Of a DNA stretch of 16,658 bases, positions 1-6,710 are shown one piece after another. The position numbers and the translations under genes are program-made. A model generated the notes under the pieces. It was not told where the DNA came from. It did no database searches and was given only the letters and a program-made list of their open reading frames with translations. Each line of letters starts with the position of its first letter. The stretch's first letter is position 1. Origin of the DNA: an uncultured Oscillospiraceae bacterium (lineage in GTDB: Bacteria; Bacillota; Clostridia; Oscillospirales; Oscillospiraceae); contig CAAEDD010000105.1 in NCBI GenBank assembly GCA_900754515.1, forward strand, positions 1-16,658, given 5' to 3'.

Positions 1-7
1 AAACTGT

Positions 8-45
8 ATGCCCAGGCCCGGAGCTGCTGCTCCGGGCCTGGGCAT
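8..45 (+). terminator. Strong GC-rich hairpin, probable terminator of an upstream unit
   Basis: A perfect 17-bp inverted repeat (8-24 paired with 29-45) with a TGCT loop. It is followed on the plus strand by a T-rich but interrupted stretch, and flanked on the left by AAACTGT, which would give a short T tract on the minus strand. It most likely ends a transcription unit lying outside the window. The U tract is imperfect, so the direction is not certain. Confidence 0.6.
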
Positions 46-110
46 GTCTGCTTCTTAGGGAAGGCTTACTATCATGGTCCGCCAAATTTTTCCCGTTCCC
101 TTATCAACTC

Positions 111-138
111 TTGTAATATCCACGGCATATGATATAAT
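111..138 (+). promoter_or_regulatory. Sigma-A-type promoter with extended -10 for the first membrane protein gene
   Basis: TTGTAA at 111-116, a 16-nt spacer, then TATAAT at 133-138 preceded by TG (extended -10, TGATATAAT). It lies 43 nt upstream of the start codon at 181, which is preceded by AGGAGG at 167-172. Confidence 0.7.
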
Positions 139-180
139 TAAAATTGTTAATTCCGAGACACTTGATAGGAGGAAAAGAGT

Positions 181-1191
181 ATGAAAAAAGTCAACCCCAT
201 TTACGCGTCTCTGGAATCCATGGGTTTTTACACCGCAGGACAGGTGTGCATGGGCTTATGGAAGGGCTATGCTGTGCAGCTCCGCCCCTACAACGGACGC
301 TATTATTTTCTTGATGTGGCAGTCCGGGTGAACAAAGGAGACAAATCTCTGGCCAAGAACATCAGAAAATCGGTAAAAGAAGTTTACGGTAAAAATTTTG
401 CCTGTACGAACAGCGGTAAGTTTCTGAGCTTTACGGTGACTTTCAACAAGAAGAGTCCTTATGATGAGCAGTTCACCGCTTATATGCAGGCAATAGCATC
501 CGCCCTACAGCAGAACGGCATCTCCCCTGCCGACAGCTGTGCCGTCTGCGGCGGCGGAAGCCCGGACAGCCTGTGCTTTTACGACTCCAGCTTCCAGCCT
601 GTCCACAGCGCCTGTATACGCAGCAGTCTGGAGCAGGCCCGGCAGGACATAGAGCAGAACAAAGTCAACGGCAGCTATATTACCGGCTTTGTGGGAGCTT
701 TCCTTGGTATGCTGGTAGGCTCTGCTGCCAACATACTTTCCATTGTTCTGGCCGAGCGGATATACGCCCTGCTCTTTGCTCTTGTGCCTCTGGCCGCCGC
801 CTGGGGTTACAGAAAGTTTAACGGTAAAATGAATATGATCTCCGTGGTAATGATCCTGCTGCTGTCCTTTGTGAGCATATTTATAATGCAGTATGTTACC
901 GTCGTGGTTTACCTTGTGGACGAATACGGTCTGGCAGTGGGTGAAGCCATATGGGCCTCCTCCGACCTGCTGCTCACCGGCGAGGGTCTTATGGCCATCG
1001 TCACCGGCAGCGGCGATCTGTTCCTGTTCATGCTCCTGGGTATTTTCATTGCCTGGCGCAGCATCATCCAGACCAATACGGGAAGTCTCAAAAATCTGGA
1101 GAGTCTGCGCGCCACTCTGCGCCCCAATCCCGCCTATAGTCCGGACGGCTATACCGACTCCTGTCAGGCTTCGGAGAGCACTGTGGAATAA
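181..1191 (+). CDS. Four-TM membrane protein with CxxC/HxxC motif (paralog 1)
   Basis: I do not recognise a named family for this 336-aa protein. Residues 1-160 are soluble and contain C120-x2-C123 and, 18 residues on, H142-x2-C145, a spacing that suggests a zinc-binding knuckle. Residues about 165-295 hold roughly four hydrophobic segments, the first glycine-rich and starting after an NGSY sequence at 163-166, followed by a short polar tail containing LRPNP. The start is supported by AGGAGG at 167-172, 8 nt upstream. The gene has its own promoter and terminator, so it appears monocistronic. The next gene encodes a clear paralog with the same architecture and the same Cys/His positions. The topology suggests a membrane-tethered sensor or scaffold with a metal-binding cytoplasmic domain, but this is inference; no catalytic motif is visible. 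Coding status is well supported by the conserved paralog. Confidence 0.85.
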   Translation: MKKVNPIYASLESMGFYTAGQVCMGLWKGYAVQLRPYNGRYYFLDVAVRVNKGDKSLAKNIRKSVKEVYGKNFACTNSGKFLSFTVTFNKKSPYDEQFTAYMQAIASALQQNGISPADSCAVCGGGSPDSLCFYDSSFQPVHSACIRSSLEQARQDIEQNKVNGSYITGFVGAFLGMLVGSAANILSIVLAERIYALLFALVPLAAAWGYRKFNGKMNMISVVMILLLSFVSIFIMQYVTVVVYLVDEYGLAVGEAIWASSDLLLTGEGLMAIVTGSGDLFLFMLLGIFIAWRSIIQTNTGSLKNLESLRATLRPNPAYSPDGYTDSCQASESTVE

Positions 1192-1210
1192 CTGCCTGTT
1201 CCGAACAGAC

Positions 1211-1237
1211 AAAGCCCGCATTTCTGCGGGCTTTTTT
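1211..1237 (+). terminator. Intrinsic terminator after paralog 1
   Basis: A 10-bp stem (1211-1220 with 1225-1234, loop TTTC) runs into a six-T tract at 1232-1237, about 20 nt past the stop codon. The stem sequence is identical to the hairpin after the second paralog. Confidence 0.9.
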
Positions 1238-1300
1238 GCGGGCTTTATCCACATCCCCACCGCTTCCCACAATATGCCTTGTCCAGCAGTGGACAGTGTA

Positions 1301-1328
1301 TTGAAAAACAATTGCAAAATGTTATAAT
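1301..1328 (+). promoter_or_regulatory. Sigma-A-type promoter for paralog 2
   Basis: TTGAAA at 1301-1306, a 16-nt spacer and TATAAT at 1323-1328, 41 nt upstream of the start codon at 1370. AGGAGG at 1355-1360 is the ribosome site. Confidence 0.8.
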
Positions 1329-1369
1329 TTAAAAGGTCAGGATTTTTAATATTCAGGAGGTGCGGAGCC

Positions 1370-2374
1370 ATGAGGGCCAAACTCATTTACGCTTCCCTTA
1401 CCCCTCTGGGTTTTTTCCGGATGAAAAATATGTGTCTTGGCTCATATAAGGGCTATGGTGTAATGCTTTACCGCAGTAACTGTCATTACTTCGTAAAGAT
1501 CTCCGCCTCGGTGGACAGGAAGAACAAACTGCTGCTAAAGAGCATTGCGCGCAAAGCCAAGGAGCTGTGCCGCAGAGTTATATTTAATCAGTGTAGCGGT
1601 GATTTTATTATCTTTCTTATTAGGTTTAACCGACGCAGCCCCTACGCAGATCAGTTTCGCGCTTACATGGATGCCATAGTCAACACCCTGGAACAAAACG
1701 GAGTTTCTCCCCCAGCCACCTGTGGCATATGCGGCCGTAGCAGGCCGGAGAGTTTTTGCTTCTTTAACATGGGCTATCGTCCCGTCCACCGCAGCTGTAT
1801 CATAAGGGCTCTGGACCAGGCCTGGCAGCAGATAGAACAAAACAAGGCCAACGGCAGCTATCTCACCGGTTTGCTGGGAGCGCTGCTGGGTATGCTGCTG
1901 GGGGCACTGCCCGCCGCCCTGGTACTTGTGTTTTTTGATTATATGAGCTTTCTGCTTTTCGCCTTGGTGCCTCTGGCAGCCTCCTTGGCCTACACGAAGT
2001 TTAACGGCCGTACAGATCTGCTGTCGATACTGATAAACATTTCGGTTTCCCTTGCCGGGGTGTTTGTCATACAGTATCTCTACAGTGTGGTCAGTCTCCT
2101 GGAGCAATACAATATTACTTTGGGCGACGCTTTGGATCTGGCCCTCCAGCTGCTGTTTGTCGGTGAAGGTTTAAGCTATTTCATAAGGAGCAACGGTTAC
2201 CTCTTTTCTGTCATGTTCTGCGGCATACTGATTTCCTGGGGCAGCATAAGGGCAACCAATTCCTTTTTTCTGAAGAATATGGAGACTCTGGAGAGCAGCC
2301 TGCGTCCCAACCCTGTTTACACCCTGAATGCCGCTTCCGATAATGGCGCAGATGCAGCCGGTACGGAGGGATGA
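1370..2374 (+). CDS. Four-TM membrane protein with CxxC/HxxC motif (paralog 2)
   Basis: A 334-aa paralog of the preceding gene, related along its whole length. Shared features are the IYASL near the N-terminus, the KGY at about 27-29, the RSPY/KSPY segment near 90, the CxxC (C118, C121) and PVHxxC (H140, C143) pair, an EQNKxNGSY run before the first membrane segment, a GEGL in the loop before the last membrane segment, and a LRPNPxY tail. About four membrane segments lie between 164 and 290. Function is unknown; the exactly kept Cys/His spacing argues for a structural or sensory metal site. AGGAGG lies 9 nt upstream of the ATG. It has its own promoter and terminator, so the two copies can be expressed separately. 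The pair looks like a tandem duplication that has since diverged substantially. Confidence 0.85.
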   Translation: MRAKLIYASLTPLGFFRMKNMCLGSYKGYGVMLYRSNCHYFVKISASVDRKNKLLLKSIARKAKELCRRVIFNQCSGDFIIFLIRFNRRSPYADQFRAYMDAIVNTLEQNGVSPPATCGICGRSRPESFCFFNMGYRPVHRSCIIRALDQAWQQIEQNKANGSYLTGLLGALLGMLLGALPAALVLVFFDYMSFLLFALVPLAASLAYTKFNGRTDLLSILINISVSLAGVFVIQYLYSVVSLLEQYNITLGDALDLALQLLFVGEGLSYFIRSNGYLFSVMFCGILISWGSIRATNSFFLKNMETLESSLRPNPVYTLNAASDNGADAAGTEG

Positions 2375-2391
2375 TGTCCCCCGACACTTTT

Positions 2392-2415
2392 AAAGCCCGC
2401 AGGAATGCGGGCTTT
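2392..2415 (+). terminator. Hairpin terminator after paralog 2
   Basis: A 10-bp stem (2392-2401 with 2406-2415, loop GGAA) with exactly the same arms as the terminator after the first paralog. The T tract is only the three Ts of the stem plus scattered Ts, so it should be weaker. It lies 17 nt after the stop codon. Confidence 0.75.
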
Positions 2416-2477
2416 CAGCTTATGTAAAACTCCGGGCAGGACGTTTTCCATAGGCTGATTTTTAATTATCCCTTTTC

Positions 2478-2506
2478 TTGACAAAAGGAGCGTTATACTA
2501 CATAAT
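2478..2506 (+). promoter_or_regulatory. Consensus -35 promoter for the MBOAT/SGNH unit
   Basis: A perfect TTGACA at 2478-2483, a 17-nt spacer and CATAAT at 2501-2506, 31 nt before the start codon at 2538. This is the best -35 match of any promoter seen in the window. Confidence 0.8.
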
Positions 2507-2537
2507 TAATTGCTATCTTTTTCGTCGAGGCTGAGAT

Positions 2538-3986
2538 ATGGTTTTTTCATCCTACGTTTTCATATTCGTTTTTCTGCCCCTGGTGCTGCTTGGTTTCTAT
2601 CTTCTGCCCAGACTCATATCCTCAGGCGGCAGACTGAGAACCGCCCAGAATCTGCTGCTCATTGCAGCCTCCCTGGTTTTCTACGGCTATTACAATGTGT
2701 ATTACCTCTTTATAATAATAGCCTCCATCCTTGTAAACTACGCCTTGGCTCTGGCCATGCAGCGCTTTGACCTGAGCCGTCCGGCTTTGTCAAAGGCATT
2801 CTTCATTCTGGGTATACTTTTCAACATTTTCCTCATAGGCTACTTTAAGTATTACGACTTCTTTATTGAGAATATCAATTTTATATTCCGCAGCAGCTTT
2901 GCCCTGAAGCATCTGCTCTTGCCTCTGGGCATCAGCTTCTTCACCTTCCAGCAGCTGTCTTTCCTGGTCTCCGTGTACAAGAAGGACGAGAAGGTGGAAG
3001 GCTTTATAAGCTACTGTATCTTTGTTCTCTTCTTCCCCCAGCTGGTGGCGGGCCCCATCGTGCTCTACAGCGAGATGATCCCCCAGTTTAACGACGAGAG
3101 CCGCAGCCGATTCAATGCCGACAATATGTCTGCGGGCGTATACATGTTCTGCATCGGGCTCTTCAAGAAAGCCGTAATTGCCGACACTCTGGCCCTCTTT
3201 GTGGACAACGGCTTCGCCCAGAACAGCCTGGGTCTAGCCGCCGCCTGGGCTGCCTCCCTCAGCTACTCCCTGCAAATCTACTTTGACTTCAGCGGCTATT
3301 CCGACATGGCCATCGGCCTTGGCCGGATGTTCAATATAGACATTCCATACAATTTTCTCTCTCCATACAAGTCTGAGAGTTTCTCCGAATTGTGGCGGCG
3401 CTGGCATATCACTTTGGGCCGGGCCCTGAGCACATACATATATATTCCCCTGGGTGGCAGCCGCAAAGGGCGGGCCAGGACTTTTGTCAATACATTCCTC
3501 ACCTTTTTTGTAAGCGGGCTGTGGCACGGTGCCGCCTGGACCTTTGTACTCTGGGGCTGCATACACGGGTTGTTTGTGGCTTTGGAAAAGCTCTTTCCCA
3601 GACTTCTGTCTGCTATACCCAGATGGCTGCGTATAGCCTGCACCTTCATTCTGGTAAACGCCCTTTGGGTGCTGTTCAGGGCGGAAAGCTTTCAGCAGGC
3701 CGCCATGGTATACAGCGGCATGCTCAGTTTTACAAACCTTGACCTGTCCCAGATTGCCGCCCTGGTGCTGGATAACTCCTTTGACTTCCCCACCTCGGTG
3801 GACATCGCCTATCTCTTTTCCCTGCTGGGAGTACTGCTCTATGTGGTGTTTCGCTGCAAGAACTCCCGGGAAAAGCTGGAGAGCTTTTCCTGCACCGGAA
3901 AGAGCCTGGCCTTTACTGTGTTCCTCTTCTGCTTCTCCGTGCTGCACCTGAGCCGTGAGAGCATATTCATTTACTTTAATTTCTGA
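2538..3986 (+). CDS. MBOAT family O-acyltransferase (AlgI/DltB-like)
   Basis: A 482-aa polytopic membrane protein of the membrane-bound O-acyltransferase family, of usual length for AlgI/PatA-type members. These enzymes pass acyl groups, usually acetyl, across the membrane to be loaded onto a cell-surface polymer. Visible marks are the hydrophobic N-terminus with FVFLPL at 10-15, FFTFQQLSF at 134-142, the QIYFDFSGYSDMAIGLGRM region at about 246-263, SFSELWRRWHITL at 281-293, YIPLGG at 302-307, and GLWHG with H330 followed by H343, the predicted catalytic histidines. Where many relatives have a WFRDY segment before YIPLGG, this protein reads ALSTY. A GAGG site lies 7 nt upstream of the ATG. 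The SGNH-like gene follows after 10 nt, a pairing typical of polysaccharide or wall-polymer O-acetylation. The substrate polymer cannot be told from sequence. Confidence 0.93.
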   Translation: MVFSSYVFIFVFLPLVLLGFYLLPRLISSGGRLRTAQNLLLIAASLVFYGYYNVYYLFIIIASILVNYALALAMQRFDLSRPALSKAFFILGILFNIFLIGYFKYYDFFIENINFIFRSSFALKHLLLPLGISFFTFQQLSFLVSVYKKDEKVEGFISYCIFVLFFPQLVAGPIVLYSEMIPQFNDESRSRFNADNMSAGVYMFCIGLFKKAVIADTLALFVDNGFAQNSLGLAAAWAASLSYSLQIYFDFSGYSDMAIGLGRMFNIDIPYNFLSPYKSESFSELWRRWHITLGRALSTYIYIPLGGSRKGRARTFVNTFLTFFVSGLWHGAAWTFVLWGCIHGLFVALEKLFPRLLSAIPRWLRIACTFILVNALWVLFRAESFQQAAMVYSGMLSFTNLDLSQIAALVLDNSFDFPTSVDIAYLFSLLGVLLYVVFRCKNSREKLESFSCTGKSLAFTVFLFCFSVLHLSRESIFIYFNF

Positions 3987-3996
3987 GGTCTGAGCT

Positions 3997-5079
3997 ATGA
4001 AAAATAATCTCACTTCCGCCCGGTGGCTCAGGCGCTTTCTGGCCCTGGCTCTGGCGGTGCTGGCATTGCTGGCCCTGGCGGTGTACATCATTGACCCTTA
4101 CTACAATTACCGGGCCTATGACCACAAATACAAGCTGGACAAGATATTTTCCGTCCCCGGAGTGGTAAAGAACTACGACTATGACGCCATAGTCATAGGC
4201 TCGTCCATGACCCAGAACTTTGATATGGACACCTTCCGGGAGGAGCTGGGCCAGGATACCGTCAAGGCCACCCTGGGCGGGATCACCAGCACGGAGATAT
4301 CCGCCCTCTTCAAGCTGGCCCAGGAGGCCGGACACGCCCGTACCTACTACATCTGTATAGACAACTCTACCCTGTCCTCAGGAAGTACGGAGCAGCGTTT
4401 TCCCGATTACCTCATGGACTTCAGCCTGCTCAATGATTACAAATACTTCTGGGGCTACGAGGCCTGGATGCGCTTCATCCCCCTGGACATGGCCCTGCTG
4501 GCGGCAGACAGCCTGGGCATAGAGCTGCCGGAGCGTTTTGACGACGCCCGCAGCATAGACCTGATGGGCAGCTGGGCCTACCGCACTCAGTTCGGTGCGA
4601 AGCAGGTGTTGGATACCTATGCCCAAAGTGACAACGGCGCCGCCATCAATGTGGACATGGTGAGTATCTCCCAGGACGCCCTGGATAACTGTGAGGCCTT
4701 TGTGGAAAGCCTGGATCTGAGCCGGGGAGAAATCGTCTTTTTCTTCCCGCCTTATTCCTCCCTGCTGTGGTACAGCAATCTGGAGAACGGTGAGCTGGAA
4801 CTGTCCCTGGCCCTCAAGCAGCGCTTCATTGAGCTGGTAGCAGGCTATGACAATGTGAAAGTCTTTGACTTTCAGGGGGCGGAGTTCACCGCCAATCTGG
4901 ATAACTACATGGACATGACCCATTTCTCACCGGAGATAAACGATTTCATGGTCAGCTGTTTTGCCAGCGGCGAATACCTGGCCGATACCGGCACCCTGGC
5001 GGAGACGGAGCGGCAGATAAGGGACAACATAGACATCCTCCTCTCCCGCTACCCGGAGATAGAGAGTATAAAAAAATAG
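3997..5079 (+). CDS. Membrane-anchored SGNH-like protein, partner of the MBOAT
   Basis: A 360-aa protein with a short basic N-terminus, one membrane segment at about 13-32 and an extracytoplasmic remainder. IGSSM at 67-71 resembles block I of SGNH esterases/acyltransferases (candidate nucleophile S69 or S70), and DMTHF at 306-310 gives the DxxH pair (D306, H309) of block V. A clear block III GxN is not obvious. In known systems (AlgI with AlgJ/AlgX, PatA with PatB, DltB with DltD) such a protein receives the acyl group from the MBOAT and places it on the polymer outside the membrane, so that is the inferred role. It lies 10 nt after the MBOAT stop, and its ribosome site GAGG (3985-3988) overlaps that stop codon, indicating co-transcription and probably translational coupling. 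A strong terminator follows. Confidence 0.85.
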   Translation: MKNNLTSARWLRRFLALALAVLALLALAVYIIDPYYNYRAYDHKYKLDKIFSVPGVVKNYDYDAIVIGSSMTQNFDMDTFREELGQDTVKATLGGITSTEISALFKLAQEAGHARTYYICIDNSTLSSGSTEQRFPDYLMDFSLLNDYKYFWGYEAWMRFIPLDMALLAADSLGIELPERFDDARSIDLMGSWAYRTQFGAKQVLDTYAQSDNGAAINVDMVSISQDALDNCEAFVESLDLSRGEIVFFFPPYSSLLWYSNLENGELELSLALKQRFIELVAGYDNVKVFDFQGAEFTANLDNYMDMTHFSPEINDFMVSCFASGEYLADTGTLAETERQIRDNIDILLSRYPEIESIKK

Positions 5080-5094
5080 AACAAACAGGCAGCA

Positions 5095-5140
5095 AAAACC
5101 GGGGCGGTTCATTTAACCGCCCCGGTTTTGTTTTATTTGT
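5095..5140. terminator. Bidirectional intrinsic terminator between convergent units
   Basis: A 15-bp perfect stem (5095-5109 with 5115-5129, loop CATTT). On the plus strand it ends in GGTTTTGTTTTATTT, serving the MBOAT/SGNH unit. On the minus strand it ends in GGTTTTT, serving the sigma/anti-sigma unit whose stop codon lies only 14 nt beyond this feature. Confidence 0.95.
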
Positions 5141-5153
5141 TATTCTCTGACTG

Positions 5154-5993
5154 TCAGCCCACCATGTGGTTTGTGCCTATGGACATTGTGGTGCTGCCAA
5201 CAACACGGTATATCTCTATATACATGGGCACGCCCTCCTGGTCTCCCTGGAAGTACACGGTGATGTACGGCCCGTCGCAGATATCGCTCACCAAGCTGTC
5301 CTCCGACGGAGCCTCCACATCCCAGTTATAGTCCTTATTCTCCGTGCCGCTGAGAGTATAGCCCTCAAAGCCCCAGTATTCCGCCAGTGCACTGCAAAGC
5401 TCTCCTACGGTGAGCTCCGGGGAGACTATGTCGTCGGTGTTGTCGTAATATTCCAGTATCTGTATGTTTCCGTCCGGCTGGCTTAGCTCCTCACGGTATA
5501 TGAGCTCGTCATCCTCGCCGGCATGGGCATTGATGTGTATTTGACGCAGCTTTCCCGTGGCCATGTCCAGCTGGGCTATAAAGGTATACTTTTCTCCGGA
5601 TATTCCCACTTGGTAACGAGGATAGAGGATACGGTGGAAGTAGCTTTCCCCCAGCTCAGCCTCCGGCAGTTTGTCAATTCTTGTGACCTCCGCATCGGGC
5701 TCCACCTTTGCCTGGATTATCCCCAGCTCGTTGAGCCGGTCTATCTCCGCCAGCGCCTGCTTCAGAGCCTGCTCCGGTGAATTCAGCAGATACTCCGTCA
5801 ATGCATAGGCCGGGAGGGACAACAGCGAGGCAATGACGGCGGCGATGAGCACAATTTTCACCCAGCCCCTGCGCCTCCGGCCTGGCTTTTTTTCTCTGCT
5901 CTCAGGCTCCAGCTGCCCCATGAATTTTCCGGCGGACTCAACATATTCGTCCCTTATGTCGTTCATGGCATCCATGATTTTTTCTTCTCTCAC
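5154..5993 (-). CDS. Single-pass membrane protein, probable anti-sigma factor
   Basis: A 279-aa protein downstream of and overlapping the ECF-like sigma gene. Residues 1-38 are short and polar, 39-43 are basic, about 44-63 form one membrane segment, and the remaining roughly 215 residues lie outside. The external part is acidic and rich in beta-type sequence; I recognise no named domain. The start is GTG at 5991-5993. It overlaps the sigma TGA stop as GTGA, with AAGGAGG 7 nt upstream. The first ATG (5973-5975) would sit 25 nt from that site. By position and topology it is most likely the anti-sigma factor holding the sigma factor at the membrane and sensing an envelope signal. There is no HxxxCxxC zinc anti-sigma motif in the short cytoplasmic part, so any binding mode would differ from the RsrA/RsiW type. 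Confidence 0.75.
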   Translation of the reverse strand: MREEKIMDAMNDIRDEYVESAGKFMGQLEPESREKKPGRRRRGWVKIVLIAAVIASLLSLPAYALTEYLLNSPEQALKQALAEIDRLNELGIIQAKVEPDAEVTRIDKLPEAELGESYFHRILYPRYQVGISGEKYTFIAQLDMATGKLRQIHINAHAGEDDELIYREELSQPDGNIQILEYYDNTDDIVSPELTVGELCSALAEYWGFEGYTLSGTENKDYNWDVEAPSEDSLVSDICDGPYITVYFQGDQEGVPMYIEIYRVVGSTTMSIGTNHMVG

Positions 5994-6547
5994 AGCAAGC
6001 CCTCCTTTCTCAGATACAGCCCCAGCTTCAGCCGCGTGCGGTGGAGCATAGAGGCGGTCTTGCTGTAGCTGAAGTTTGCCCTCCGGGCTATCTCGTCCAC
6101 CGAAGCCATATACCAATAGCGGCTGACAAATATATTCCGCTCCGTCTCCTTCAGATTGGCCAGGAACTTGTCTATATGTTCCCTCAGCTCTTTCAGTTCC
6201 AGCTCCTTCTCCGGTTCCTGTCCCTTTGCAGCGCAGTCCCTCAGCTCCTCCAGGCACAGCCGGTATTCCCCGCCGCCCCGCTTGTCCGCGGTCTTTTGGC
6301 GCAGCCTGGATATGGAGATGTTACGCGCTATCTTCCCCATATAGGCCCCCAGCCGCTCCGGTCGCTCCATAGGCATGGAATTCCAGGCGCTGAGATAGCT
6401 GTCGTTTACGCACTCCTCGCTTTCGTCGTGGTTCCTGAGTATGTTGTTTGATATGCTGCGGCACAAGCCGCCATACTTAATGTCCGTCTGGCTTATGGCA
6501 CTCTCGTCCCTCTTCCAGTACAGTTCCACTATCTCACCGTCAAGCAT
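5990..6547 (-). CDS. ECF-type RNA polymerase sigma factor
   Basis: A 185-aa protein with only sigma regions 2 and 4, the ECF (group 4) size and layout. Region 2 is at about 5-85: an EECVNDSYLSAWN segment at 44-56, typical of region 2.2/2.3, and a GKIARN segment at 71-76. Region 4 is at about 118-182, with LKETERNIFVSRYW at 132-145 and a helix-turn-helix around ASVDEIARRANFSYSKTAS. A Lys/Arg/Glu-rich linker at 85-120 joins them. It would direct RNA polymerase to a small set of promoters when released from the membrane protein encoded just downstream, with which it shares a GTGA overlap. GGAGG lies 8 nt upstream of the ATG. I could not identify a convincing own-type promoter upstream. Confidence 0.92.
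   Translation of the reverse strand: MLDGEIVELYWKRDESAISQTDIKYGGLCRSISNNILRNHDESEECVNDSYLSAWNSMPMERPERLGAYMGKIARNISISRLRQKTADKRGGGEYRLCLEELRDCAAKGQEPEKELELKELREHIDKFLANLKETERNIFVSRYWYMASVDEIARRANFSYSKTASMLHRTRLKLGLYLRKEGLL
5999..6010 (-). promoter_or_regulatory. Ribosome site that fixes the GTG start of the anti-sigma gene
   Basis: Read on the minus strand, AGAAAGGAGGGC lies inside the last codons of the sigma gene and places AGGAGG 7 nt before the GTG at 5991-5993. This supports the GTG over the downstream ATG and indicates translational coupling. Confidence 0.8.
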
Positions 6548-6641
6548 CTGAGCTTCCTCCCTGTTTTATGTCTCTGTCTTTATAGACGCATTTTCTTCAG
6601 ATATTTTGCAGGGAAATCAAAATTTTTTCAGCAAAAATCCG

Positions 6642-6676
6642 AAAAAAGCTCCCGCACTTTCTGCAGAAGCTTTTTT
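6642..6676 (-). terminator. Intrinsic terminator of the htpG-hemW-vanW-metG operon
   Basis: A 15-bp stem with two G-T pairs (6642-6656 with 6662-6676) and a five-base loop. On the minus strand it ends in a T6 run followed by CGGA and a further T5. It starts 34 nt after the metG stop codon. The plus-strand side also has T6, so it could work both ways. The rest of the gap 6548-6710 holds the upstream region of the sigma gene, where I see no clear promoter. Confidence 0.9.
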
Positions 6677-6710
6677 CCATTATTGTATTATATTCTTTTC
6701 CGGACCCCTA

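Noticed and set aside
505..1386. 293-codon open frame on the minus strand
   Set aside because: Antisense to the first membrane protein gene and crossing its terminator and the next promoter; the plus-strand gene has a paralog and is the real one.
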